Of a DNA stretch of 64,000 nt, positions 1 to 11,358 are shown in pieces (the stretch's first letter is position 1; each line of letters starts with the position of its first letter). Location: NCBI RefSeq assembly GCF_937616625.2, contig NC_065574.1, positions 5,704,001 through 5,768,000 on the forward strand, written 5' to 3'. The stretch comes from Mercurialis annua (Eukaryota > Streptophyta > Magnoliopsida > Malpighiales > Euphorbiaceae). A model generated the notes under the pieces. The model did no database searches. It was not told where the DNA came from and worked only from the letters and a program-made list of their open reading frames with translations. The translations under genes were made by a program, and so were the position numbers.

Positions 1-1062
1 GCTGTTGTGCATAGTGTACAAGAGACAGGATACCTAGAGCTGGCTTGTTGTTTCCGTAAAGGAAGGTCAATCGCTCATTACACAGATGTTGAAAAGGTTC
101 CATGCTTCAAGGTTGGGCAGCATGTTCGGTTTCGAACTGGATTAACAGAGCCAAGATGGGGATGGAGAGGTACTCGGCCCGGCTCACGAGGCATTATCAC
201 CTGCGTTCATGCTGATGGAGAAGTGAGGGTTGCTTTCTTTGGTTTGCCAGGGTTGTGGAAAGGAGATCCCGCAGATCTCGAGGTTGAACAAATGTTTTTA
301 GTTGGAGAATGGGTAAGACTGAATGAAGATGCCGGTAACTGGAAATCTATTGTGCCTGGCAGCATCGGTATTGTACAGGGTATAGGGTATGACGGAGATG
401 CATGGGATGGAAGCACTTTTGTGGGCTTTTGCGGGGAGCAAGAAAGATGGGTGGGACATACCTCCCTTCTTGAAAGAGTTGAAAAGCTCGTGATTGGACA
501 AAAGGTTAGAGTTAAACTCTCCGTGAAGCAACCCAGATTTGGGTGGTCAGGTCACAGTCATGCTAGTGTTGGAACTATAGCAGCAATTGATGCTGATGGA
601 AAATTGAGAATATATACTCCGGTAGGATCCAAAACTTGGATGCTTGATCCATCGGAAGTGGAGTTAGTTGAGGAACAGGAACTTTGCGTTGGAGACTGGG
701 TGAGGGTAAGACCATCAGTATCAACACCAACACACCAGTGGGGAGAGGTGAGTCATTCAAGCATCGGGGTGGTGCATCGGATGGAAGATGGGGAATTATG
801 GGTTGCATTCTGCTTCATGGAAAGACTCTGGCTTTGCAAGGCGTGGGAAATGGAACGAGTTAGGCCATTCAAACTGGGCGACAAAGTGAGAATTAGGGAA
901 GGGCTAGTAACACCTCGGTGGGGTTGGGGGATGGAGACACACTCTAGCAAGGGCAGAGTAATTGGGGTAGATGCAAATGGGAAGGTAAGAATTAAATTTC
1001 AATGGAGAGAAGGGAGACCTTGGATTGGAGATCCAGCTGATATCGTTCTGGATGAGAGTTGA
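1..1062 (+). CDS. KEG: E3 ubiquitin ligase KEG, C-terminal HERC2-like repeats (5' truncated by window)
   Basis: The reading frame is open from base 1 and ends at TGA 1060-1062, giving the last 353 residues of a larger protein. It consists of about five tandem HERC2-like repeats of roughly 60-70 residues, recognisable by recurring VGxxVRxR, PRWGW, S.G.I, DADGK/GxVR and WxxDPAD/DPSE motifs. In family knowledge, KEEP ON GOING is a RING-kinase-ankyrin-HERC2 E3 ligase of the trans-Golgi/early endosome that ubiquitinates ABI5 and restrains abscisic acid signalling; the HERC2 repeats are its C-terminal substrate-contact region. RING, kinase and ankyrin parts must lie upstream of the window. No intron is seen here. 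The assignment rests on strong resemblance of the whole repeat block to plant KEG. Confidence 0.93.
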   Translation, partial: AVVHSVQETGYLELACCFRKGRSIAHYTDVEKVPCFKVGQHVRFRTGLTEPRWGWRGTRPGSRGIITCVHADGEVRVAFFGLPGLWKGDPADLEVEQMFLVGEWVRLNEDAGNWKSIVPGSIGIVQGIGYDGDAWDGSTFVGFCGEQERWVGHTSLLERVEKLVIGQKVRVKLSVKQPRFGWSGHSHASVGTIAAIDADGKLRIYTPVGSKTWMLDPSEVELVEEQELCVGDWVRVRPSVSTPTHQWGEVSHSSIGVVHRMEDGELWVAFCFMERLWLCKAWEMERVRPFKLGDKVRIREGLVTPRWGWGMETHSSKGRVIGVDANGKVRIKFQWREGRPWIGDPADIVLDES

Positions 1063-1801
1063 GCTTTTAATCAAGGTATCAGATAAAATCTTTCATTTGG
1101 TCTTTCCTTGGCCCGTGGAGACAAACGGAGAGGCAACTGGTTTTACAGTGCAGTGTTATGTGTTTCATACTCTACATTTGACTGCAGTGGCCTCCTTAAA
1201 CTAAAAGAAATGTTTATTGTTAATAAACACAAGATTTACAGACATGGATAGCGGGACCTTGATGAACACTGATTGCCTCAACTGTTAGTTATAGATGACA
1301 GAGCAGGCAAGGTAAAACAAGTTATGTAGCCATTTGTATCTCCTAGATTATGGGTAGCTGATAAGCTTTTTGGCGTATATATGTAATTTTATACAAATTT
1401 AACACATAAATATTCCTTAGTTCTTGCCTTTTCATCCATGTGGTTGATTTTTGATAAACTTACTTTACCTTAGTGATAACCTTGATAAGCTGACTTGGCC
1501 ATCATTGTTCGTAAATATTTCAAATAATTTCAACTCTGGTGAAAATGTAGGCGTTTTAAAAGCCTATATAAATGATGCATCAGTGAACATCTAAAAATTT
1601 CTGGAACAAATGGTGAAGGATTAAAATTTTTAACTTTGACAAGTCTCTAAAAACATACACCAAAAAATTGTGATCCTAAGGTTTAAACTGCTATATTGTT
1701 TACTAAAGAGGAGACATTAAGAAAATTGCTGCAACAGATATCAGTAATCTGTGTGAGCATGAAATTTTTTCGATCTTCACTGGCGGTTCCTTATCTATAG
1801 T
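1063..1801. other. KEG 3' UTR and convergent spacer
   Basis: AT-rich sequence between two convergent genes. AATAAA-like motifs occur (for example near 1222). No further coding signal or structured repeat was seen. Confidence 0.5.
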
Positions 1802-3921
1802 TTACATCTTATTTGGAAGCTGAGTAGAAAACTGTTTAAGGGCCTCTTCCATCCATTTATGTCGGCAATTGTCGACAGCTTCAGCAATGGGTAACCAACT
1901 TCTCTTTCGGGTGCTCTGCTCTGGCCATGACTCGAGCTCCTCTTTTACGTACAAACTGAACATTGAAGCTTTACATAAACCTTCTGGGCAACACTCGTCT
2001 TGAAGTGTTTTACTCTTGAAGTGATAGTCCCCTATGAAATCCTGAAACACCAGTGAAAACAAATATTAATACACTTGGATTTTCAGATCATATAGAAGCA
2101 AGAACTATTACATTAGAATTTCCCTACATTAAATACCAAAATCTATAGCGAACAGCTCCTCCGAAACTATATTGTACAAACCACAGAGGCATGCGTAGTA
2201 ATCTATCATACAAAAATTAGATTCAACTTCTACAATTATAAGGCATTTCGAACGTTATTTCTCTCCTCAACCCAGCAATTCAAAATCAATGAGATAGATA
2301 ATCACAGAACATCCGCATATTATTAGCTCAAACAGAAAAATAGAGAACAAATCGAACAATTAAATTCTCACCATTAGATCACCTCGAACTCCAGCTTCTT
2401 CAATGGCTTCCCTCACTGCAGCCTCTTCAACAGTTTCATCATTCTCCCATCCACCCTGTAAATAAATTATACAAACAAGAAAACAAAACAAGAAACAATA
2501 TAACTTTCTTAATTTCTTCCTTAACATTCAAAGACTAAGCTATTAAAGTTTAATAAATGCTACATATACAAACACAAACCAACAAAGCACACGAAGTTAA
2601 CCAGCTGGTGTCCATCCCTTGCTTTTTTAGTTTTAGGGTTGGAAGTTGGAATCAAATTAAGCTCCAGATACAAGGAAAGCAAGTGAGGACGTGAAAACGT
2701 TCTCATTTTGTATTAATGGCATTGAAAAGAAACTGGAACCAATAACAAAATGATATTTATTTTCTGATGCTAAAATTAGAATCTCATTTGTAGATGCACA
2801 TGCATAACCCAAACGCAAAAGTATTCGATGACTGCTTAGGCAAATGGACATCCAACCTAAGCTAATCTTTAACAACTACTTAAAGCAAGTTCATGTACCT
2901 CACAGAAAACCAACCGAGTATAAATTATCCCTATGTATATAAACTGCCATGAGAACATGACGTTGTTCAACTTGCAAATAACATTACCTTCGGGAACAAG
3001 AGACCCGGTCCACTAGTTGAGTTAATCATAAGAACCTCAACAATCTTTTCAGCATTGGCATCACCATTTTCATCATAATTTCTATACCTAAATGGAATGC
3101 ACCTGCCATTAAAACCTGTAGAGTTAGCAAACAAAGATCCAACAACAGTGTGCTATTTGCAATATGCATCGAAAGCTTCCCTTTGATAGCTCGAGAAATA
3201 CAAAGAAGTAAAATTTAGATTCCCTAAATGCACTGCTCCAAAAATTACAAGAAACTGAATCCCTTTAAATTCACATCCAGAATCATAATCCAAAAGACTC
3301 AACAAAACTCCATGCCAATAAACAAAATATCTATAATCTCCTTTTTTGCAAACCCCTCTAGTTTACTTCATACAATAAATTCCTTCAATAACACAAAAAA
3401 TATAACCACCTAGTCCCTCCAAATTCATTCAGAAACCCCTCTAGTTTACTTCATAGTTCATACAATAAATTCCTTCAATAACACGAAAAGAAAAATAACC
3501 AACTAATCCCTCCAAATTTATTCAGAAACTCCAACTAAACAAATAAGCCAATTAAAAAAACTGAAGCAGGCCCCATCAAATTATATCCAAATTGACCAAT
3601 TCAACATATCCCAATTACCATTACAAAATTAAAGAGCCCATTGATCCTTAAAAAAAATTAATAATTGTACTAACTAAACAACACCATGTCAAAAAAAAAT
3701 CCCAATATTACAATACACCAATCCAACAATAAAAGATTACAACCCATCAAGTGAAAAGGGGACAACAAACAAAAACTCACATAAAGATCGTAACTTTTCA
3801 CCATCAAATTTCAATTCAAAAATAAAAAAAGAAAGAAAAAAGAAGATTACCCGGCGACAAGACGACAACCGCTCTCGTAGCGCTGCTGATGTCGGCCAGT
3901 GCGGGCCACTAAATCAGACAT
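1802..3921 (-). CDS. NUDT16: Nudix hydrolase, NUDT16/diphosphoinositol-polyphosphate phosphohydrolase-like
   Basis: Four exons on the minus strand: 3851-3921, 2988-3102, 2372-2455 and 1802-2041, all GT-AG and in phase (510 bp, 169 aa). The Nudix box occupies residues 63-85 (GGWENDETVEE, then the REAIEEAGV half), matching GX5EX7REUXEEXGU and falling in exon 3. The start MSDLVARTGRHQQRY and the GCIPFRYR and GPGLLFPKGGWE segments resemble Arabidopsis NUDT12/13/16-type proteins. This family hydrolyses nucleoside diphosphate-linked X, including diadenosine polyphosphates and diphosphoinositol polyphosphates, using Mg2+ bound by the EExxEE glutamates. Some plant members are mitochondrial, but no clear presequence is visible here. 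The substrate cannot be read from sequence. The gene converges with KEG. Confidence 0.88.
3349..3533. repeat. 83-bp tandem duplication in Nudix intron 1
   Basis: Two near-identical tandem copies inside intron 1 begin with AACCCCTCTAGTTTACTTCA at 3351 and again at 3434. The second copy has an extra 7 bp. Confidence 0.8.
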
Positions 3922-4752
3922 CACTTTCAAAATAAAAAAACCTTTAATTTTGGTTTTTATTTATTCTCCTTCAAAACCCAGTTGTAGTTTGGTTGAAATC
4001 AAACAGCTTCGCCATTGGTTCAAATCAAATCTGACTAATGATTCTGCATGCGCGGTTTCATAACATCATCATCGCCTCCGGCATTGCTGATTTTGGTTTA
4101 ATCTACGGCTCAGATTTCTGTAATGTGACATTTGATCCAATGGCTGTGGTTCTTAGACTTTATTCTGATTTTGTAAAATATAAATTATATTGAGAAAAAT
4201 AAAGAGGAAATTTTTGTGTGAGAGATTTTAGTGAGAGAAAGTTTAGCGGAGTTTAGAGAGATAAAAGGGCTTAAAAAGGAAAGCGGATGAATCGGATCGG
4301 ATCGGATCGGATGGTGGGTAGTGTGGGGTGCTCAAAGTCACGTGGAGGCTGTGGGTCCTGTTCTGGATGTTGCAAAAGTCTGGCCCACCGTTTCAATTTG
4401 AAAAAACTAAGATTTCTATCAACAAAGGTGTCAATTAGCCCCCTCAACTTACATGACATAATCAATTAGTACAAATTTTAATTTTATAATCAATTTAATA
4501 CAAAAGCCTTTCCCCTTTATCAATTTGCCCAATTTTTATTTCAAATCCAATGGGCGTGTAGATTATGTTAAGTACTAAATAATAATTACCCTTAAACTTA
4601 TACGTTGTAATCAATTAATATTAAAATTAATTTTTTTATTAAATCATCTTGTCAATTTTTATCAGTTAGATTATATAATTATTATTATTAAAAAGTTAAA
4701 ATAAAAAATACATTTTTTAATTATAATAATTGCTATTTGAGTCGATAGTAAT
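3922..4752. other. Upstream spacer of the Nudix gene
   Basis: Holds the presumptive Nudix promoter (no convincing TATA box) and a short GGATC-type pentanucleotide run at about 4291-4312. The rest is AT-rich with no coding signal. The small ORFs on both strands near 4270-4470 are uncharacterised and unsupported. Confidence 0.4.
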
Positions 4753-5384
4753 TGATGGATACCGAATCCTATTGTAAGTATAATGGAGCCGAGTTGCAGG
4801 AGATTCACTCTCAGGTGATACCGGACTCCCCCTAAAGATCCGAAGATATGAAGGAGAAGCCGAATCTCTTAAGATTCGGTGACATGCTAATAAAGACCGA
4901 ATCCTTAAAGATTCGAAGATATGCCTACAAAGACCGAATCCCACATGATCCGCCGAAAGCGCGTCAGGTCCGGGATTCGGGTAATCGACTAAGTATGGAA
5001 GTATTGTCCTACTCGGACACAAACACTACATATGGAAGGATAAGCTCTACTTTAGGAAGATAAGACTATTTAGGAAAACGTTCCTAAATAGGACTCTTAT
5101 CAGATTAAGGTAGATCACGACAAATCAGGAGAATCTCTACGATATTGCCGAATCCCTATAAAGTAGGATTCACCTGCCTAATACAACTCTACTAGGTATA
5201 TTCGACTACTATAAAAGGAGCACGAGTTATGCCTAGAAACACAATTACATTCATATACTCAAAACGCTGCTCAAAGCTCTAGACTGACTTTAGCATCGGA
5301 GAGTTAATCGGACAACCACCGTCCGGTTAGCTTCTACCCTGTTTTGCAGGTCTTACTCACCGGTTCAGAAGGCAGACTCCATCA
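4753..5384 (+). mobile_element. Solo LTR of an LTR retrotransposon
   Basis: A 632-bp element starts TGATGG and ends CCATCA, a perfect 6-bp terminal inverted repeat of the TG...CA type. It is flanked by a 5-bp target-site duplication GTAAT (4748-4752 and 5385-5389). A TATA box, TATAAAAG, sits at 5210-5217 with a GC-richer leader after it, as in an LTR promoter and R region. No internal retrotransposon domain, primer-binding site or second LTR is adjacent, so this is a solo LTR left by recombination between two LTRs. The superfamily cannot be set from the LTR alone. Orientation is taken from the TATA box. Confidence 0.87.
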
Positions 5385-7825
5385 GTAATCTAATCCTAGT
5401 ATAAAAGATACATAATTTTAATTTTTTAGAGAATCATTCTAAAGTGAATTTTACTTTTCTTACTATTTTCATTAAATTCAATAAATTTAACAAAAATATT
5501 ACTTTTAAATATTATTATATTGAATTAATATATTTTAGTATGAAAATTAAAAATTTCTAAAAAGATCATATTGTTACATTATTTTGAATATTGTGAGTCA
5601 AGGATGTACATAAGGGATTGATTCTTAGATCGAGACGCAGACATCATCAAAGAAGGATGATCACAATAAAATTTTGGCAAAACCCATATAGAGACCCTTG
5701 TAAATTTTATTGGTTTGTTTGAGAGACTCCTATTCAAAAGTTTGTCACGTTCGGATTCCTGTACTTATCATAATTCTTATTTTAAGGCCCTTTAGTGGAC
5801 ATAATTAGGCAAAGTGTGCTAGAAAATTATTCTAATTTTTTTAATCTTTTATGTCTTATAAATTATGCATAAAATACACACAAAATATAAGGACTTCTAA
5901 CTATAATTTACCAGTATCTTCTTCCTCTAAACCTTTAAACTATTATGGCTGCTTCTTTCAACTCTGCAACCATAGCATCGTTCACAACTTCGACTATCCA
6001 AGCAAAAATTAATCTAATTTTATAACTTTTAATCCCTATAATTTTTTGTGGCGTGATGCCTAAACTCATGTCACGTGTTGGAAAAAAAATGAAAAATTCT
6101 AGAAAAGTACTGGGTAGATTGATTGTTCGTATTTCAATAAAACTTCTCTTAAAAAAAATTAACTTAAACAGTGCTCTGAAATTAAAGAGATAAAATTAAA
6201 GTTAAAAAGAAAAAAAATTATAGAGAAAGTCAGTTTTATTATTTCGGTTTTGAGGGCAGAAAGAAAATAGTTACCTTCGACTTTTGGTCGGACATCATCA
6301 TCTCTTACGTTTTCTTTGATTTTCGAATAAAATGGTTCGTTTTTGAAGATTTATGTGTGGTTTTGGTGTATTTTGGATATTGCAGATTAAGGTTAGTGTA
6401 TAATCATTGGTTAAATCAACATTTTTTAGTGTTTGTTTAAGTTTTAAAATCAAATGCATGTTAAATCTATGATGATTCGTTAAGAGTATATTTTGAATGA
6501 AAACGTTTGAAGATAGAAGTTTTAACCGTGCAAGTAGTGCACGAAAATTCTCATCACTTGAATTATTCCAATTTATTGACATTGTCAAAATATAATTCTT
6601 AAATTTCTGTTATGTTATTCACTTTTAGTAGATTAATTGTTCAAGTTTAATTTGATTTTGATATTTTATATCAATTAATTAAAGTGTATTTCGATTATTT
6701 TATATTTTTGAAATAAAAATAAACCTTTAACTTTTTAAAATAATTTAAGAAAAGGGTCACAAAATCTGAGGTCAAATTCATCCAGCTGAATTTTGGAGAC
6801 CTGGCCCAGATGATTCAAACTTGCAAACTTCAGAGCAAACACGGTTTATTGGGCCCTATAGATCCAAATTTTAGATTTTAATCAAAGAAAAGTGTAATTT
6901 TGATCCACAAACTTGTGTAACACGGTCAATTAGGTTCGATTTCATTCATTAAGATCAATTATATCTACAAGTCTATAATTTGATATCAAAAGTTCAACTT
7001 TTCGTATTATTTCATACCAATGTTCTCGATGGTCTAAGTGATTTTTAAATGCAATGCACACACTGCTTAGTAGTGTTACAAGCCAAGTCTCTGTATTTGT
7101 TTTCACAAACCTTGTAACACTGATTCTTTCATTGTCAACATACTGTTAGATCAATTATTTATTTACATTAGAACATAACTAAAATCGAACCAAACCAAAA
7201 AAATATATTTTTTTAATAATATCAGACCGATTGATTAAGGTTTAAAAGCTGGAATTTTAGGTTCTGGTTTTGGTCGATTATTAAAATGGTATTCTGCATT
7301 TTGAATTCTTCAGTCAATTTTTAAAAAAATTCAATAGAAAATAATCTTATATGTTTAATCGGTTCAAATTTTATTAAGACCAATCAAAATTAATTTTATT
7401 AAAAATTTCAATATTTTATCCTTTTGAGTTGGATCATATGTCGATTTTCGATCAAACTAGTTGAATCGGCTAATTTTAACACAATAATGATAATTAGTTA
7501 GTATTTGAAATATTTAGATTATAGAACTCATTTCATATTCTCAACTTTAAATGTGTGAAAATTTGCTTGGATTTGACCCAAATCTAAATTTCACAAATTT
7601 CATATTCCAAACAAATTTTTTGGTTAAAAGCCAAATTCACCACTATCCAAACGCATTTTAAGATTATTTTTTTACTTTATATTAATAACGATTACTCCAT
7701 CATTTCAAAATATTATTTATTTATGTGTAAAAACTTTATATTAATAAGTAATTTCAGTCTTTAAACTTACCATAAAAGATAATATGATATATATATATAT
7801 ATATGAAAAAATCTATAATTCTGTT
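5385..7825. other. AT-rich intergenic region
   Basis: No supported gene. There are scattered AT-rich segments, a stretch of GGTTC/GAACC-type degenerate repeat near 7180-7480, and a (TA)n run at about 7786-7804. ORFs here are short and have no recognisable motifs. Confidence 0.4.
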
Positions 7826-8549
7826 CAGTGACGGATCTACATAGAGACCAGGGGTTCACTGGCCCCCCTGACAGTTTAAAGAAAATAAATTATCGGTAAA
7901 AAAAAGTGATCTTCTGCCAATAAATTTTGGCTATGGAGCAGAGTTGGAAAGTTGATTTCAGAAATATAGATTGTTATTACATGCTTAGTGGAATTGTGGT
8001 TGACAAGACTGTTAAAATTCAAGTTATATTAAATTAAATAATATTGTAGCTTAATCAAATAAAAGAGCCTCATCATCGTGAGTGAGGTCGATTCCTCACA
8101 AACTTTAGAAAATCATTAATTTTTTAATCTATTTTCAATAAATATATTTTAATTTTTACTAATTATTCATTTAAAAAAAACATATCAATTAAAATTTGGT
8201 TTGGTTAAAATTGAAAGAAACATATATAAATTATTAAGTTTTATGGAATGGACGTATGTCATTAAATTGAATAAATGACAATAATTAAAAGTTAAAAATA
8301 TTAAATTGACTAAGATTAATATTTTTAAAATATTTGATCCGAATTACGACACCAAAAAGGATTTGATTTTTATGAAATTATTATACAACAATTTAAAAAA
8401 AATGAAAGATCAAAATAAATATTCCTATATATTTATACTAATTTATTAATTTTTATAAATAAAATATTATTAGCTTATAAGTTTTATTTAAAAATGTATC
8501 TATATTTTTAATTTGGACCCTCTGAAATGAAAGTCTGTATCCGTCACTC
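7826..8549. mobile_element. Non-autonomous hAT-like DNA transposon
   Basis: A 724-bp element has imperfect terminal inverted repeats CAGTGACGGATCTACA (left) and TGTATCCGTCACTC (right). It is flanked by an 8-bp direct repeat ATTCTGTT (7818-7825 and 8550-8557). CAGTG-type termini with 8-bp duplications are typical of hAT elements. There is no transposase ORF, so it is non-autonomous. The base after each ATTCTGTT is also C, so a 9-bp duplication cannot be excluded. Its AT-rich interior contains a short tRNA/SINE-like patch near 8080-8100. Confidence 0.8.
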
Positions 8550-11082
8550 ATTCTGTTCGAGATTATGACATTCTTTTTAACAGAAAGATCATGACATTAA
8601 CTTGTTATGAAAGGGTGCTATTTTACGTGAACAAAGGTTACTTATATTTAATGTAAAATCAGTTTTATTTCAAACTATAAAATGAAACTACCTTACCCAC
8701 CACCATAAATAAAAGATAGGAGGACTCTATTCTAAGTACAAATTCAGCAAATTTGTAAATTGAGGGAAAAAGTATGCATGATACATAAGTATTTATGTCA
8801 TATAATAAACATTTCAAATTGCAATTTCAAAAAAATAGGGCACCTTCTAAAGAAAAGTGATTTGAGTTGCTTGATCAAATCAAAATCAAGGTAAACATAA
8901 ACTAACACATGAATTGATTTTGTACCCACTAGTAATAGTATGGTAGGTGTATAAATGCATGGGATATGTAAGTTCACATACATTGCACCCAATGCCAAAT
9001 AAACTAAATAATATCACTTTCCATATTAAATTGAAATTTTTGTTATCTTTATTAAACATTTTAAAGATATTTCCTTAGATAAGAGGTTTTAGTTATTTGA
9101 ATTTTAAATATTAGAGAAAACTAATAATTTTAAATTAAATTTTAAAATGATAATAATTTATTTATAATATATATATGAGTGTGGTAGGCGGGGTAGTAGC
9201 CCTTTGCCCCGTTACTATTATCATTTTTTTCTTTATATATACTATTTTTTTTTCTGTTTAATTGAATATATTTTATTTTATTTTGTTATAATTGACTTTT
9301 TTTTTTGCAAAGTTACTTCTTCAATCCCACAAAAACAAGCTGAATTTTTATTTTAGACTTTCTAAAATATAGACTAAATTTTCATTCTATTTTGATTAGT
9401 TAAGTTAAAAGGCCAATTTTATAATTTCAACTACTTATATTGTAATATTCTCTTAATCGTCATTACTTTGACTTAATTCTTAATAACAAATTAATTTTTT
9501 TTAATTTATTTATAATCTCAACAAAAAAATAGTATTTTTAAAATACTTAAAAATATTTAAAATACATAAAAATATTTAAAATATATATATAATTAATTTA
9601 AGAGTATAATAGAAGCTAATTAAAAATGATTTATTGAACTCGTGCAAATCCAATTTGATCTGTATTGGCGGGATGGAGGAAGTATTATTTATATTAATTT
9701 GTTATCCTATTTTATGCAATTAATATATTTAATTTTATTTAAAAGTATAGGATTAAGATTTTCTCATGTTCAAATGAACATGATGAGTCATGTTCATTAA
9801 TTTACACAATTTATTATAAAATGAACGGTGAAGATCAATTTAACTAAATTTTGGACTTTTTTGATCTACATGTTATTTATTTTGTAATGAATGATGTAGA
9901 TTTAATGAACATGATTTCTCGTATTCTCAATCCAAAAATATAACATATTTAATATAATATAAAAATAAAAAAATAATTTTTTAATATAACATGTAAAGAG
10001 ATTTTTTATTAATGAGATTAAAATGGAAGGAGTGAATTTTTTAATTTTATTTTACTCTAGTATATAGGATAAAATGAAATTGGTTTGTGCAAGTGGTACC
10101 AACTTGGACATAATGTTCCATTTTATAGCCATGCATAAAAATTCAGAAGCCAAAAGATTGTATATCATTTTTTATGCAAATTGTGTGTCAGATCAGACTT
10201 CCAAAGCTACTCAACAAAGATGCATTGAACTGAGACGTTATGGGCTTTTGGGGTTGCTGTAAATAATAAAAATCAAATCATTGAAGATTTACATAACATT
10301 TATGATAGAATTGAGGTTGATTTGGTGCATATATTTATTTTTTACTTTAGCATATCGAAAGTTATTTTATAATCTGATTCGTTTGGTCTGAATAATTTTA
10401 TACAAGAGTATAACAAGTTTTATTGTCCGATTCAAAATATAAAAATCTATACTTTATTTAAAAGTAAATTAATTTAGTATCACTTTAAGTGACAAATTTC
10501 TCTATATGTGAATCATTATTTTTCGTGATGATATTATATATTAATCAGTTATAGGTAGAGGACCATGCTTAAATGATTTGAGTTTGCCAGCATTCTTGGA
10601 TTTTGGGAAACTTTGATTGATTTGAACCTTTTTTTTTCTTTGTATATTCATTTCACTTTATAATATTCTTATTGTTCTTTTTTTGTTTTGTTTAATTTAA
10701 GAGATTGTTTTGATGTAACTATTTGTAGAGATTCTAGTTTCAAGAATGATCTACAGGAGACTTAGAGTTCTTTGTTTAAGAATTGCACTTGAAAATCCGA
10801 GAAATGTTTGACCAATAAATTTTATATATACTAGTTATATTAAGAGTAATAAAATTATGATTGAAACTTTTTTTTTTTTTTTGAATTCATCAAATTTCAT
10901 TAAATCGAATATGAAACAGTTACATTTGTAAGAAATTCGGGATAATTCGAAAACGAAACCCGATGACCTGACATGGAACAGACAACATGCTGTCTGATTC
11001 GCAGATCTTACTTACGAAAACAAAAATTAATTATTAAAATTAGATTTGAAAAATAAAATCTATCAACACATGAATTATTCAA
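8550..11082. other. AT-rich intergenic region
   Basis: No supported gene. Contents are AT-rich spacer, degenerate MITE-like ends (for example near 9665-9690 and 10020-10035) and a retroposon 3' end listed separately. The small ORFs at 8798-8998 and 10074-10262 carry no motif or splice context. Confidence 0.4.
10868..11036 (-). mobile_element. Non-LTR retroposon 3' end with poly(A) tract
   Basis: Read on the minus strand, the sequence ends in ATTTAATGAAATTTGATGAA followed by a poly(A) tract (the T-run at 10868-10882 on the plus strand). A related, more degenerate copy lies at 36358-36515 in the same orientation. A shared 3' end next to poly(A) suggests a LINE or SINE family. No coding part is seen. 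Confidence 0.5.
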
Positions 11083-11358
11083 GGGAAAAGGGTCATTTAT
11101 GCCCTTAAGGTTTGACTCTAAGATCAAGCAAGCCCTCAACGTTCGTAAAGGTTCAAATATGCCCCCAACGTCTTAAAAAGTGAACAACCATGCCCCCATT
11201 TTGACTTATAAATGAGACGTTGGGGGCCTGGTTGTCGAAAATGGAGGGCCTATTTGTTTATTTTGCAAGACGTTGGGGGCATATTTGAACCTTTCTGGAC
11301 GTTGAGGGCTTACTTGATCCTAACTTCAAACCTTAGGGGCATAATTGACCCTTTTCCC
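11083..11358. mobile_element. Mutator-like MITE with 9-bp TSD
   Basis: A 276-bp element begins GGGAAAAGGGTCA and ends TGACCCTTTTCCC, with long, largely complementary arms. Its flanks are a perfect 9-bp duplication ATTATTCAA (11074-11082 and 11359-11367). A 9-bp duplication and long terminal inverted repeats indicate a Mutator-like, non-coding MITE. The ORF that crosses it is an artefact of the inverted repeat. Confidence 0.87.

Noticed and set aside
4271..4469. Overlapping ORFs on both strands near the Nudix promoter
   Set aside because: Mutual shadows across a GGATC repeat, with no motif and no conservation evidence.
6298..6588. 96-codon minus-strand ORF
   Set aside because: AT-rich, no domain, no splice context and no promoter signal; consistent with chance.
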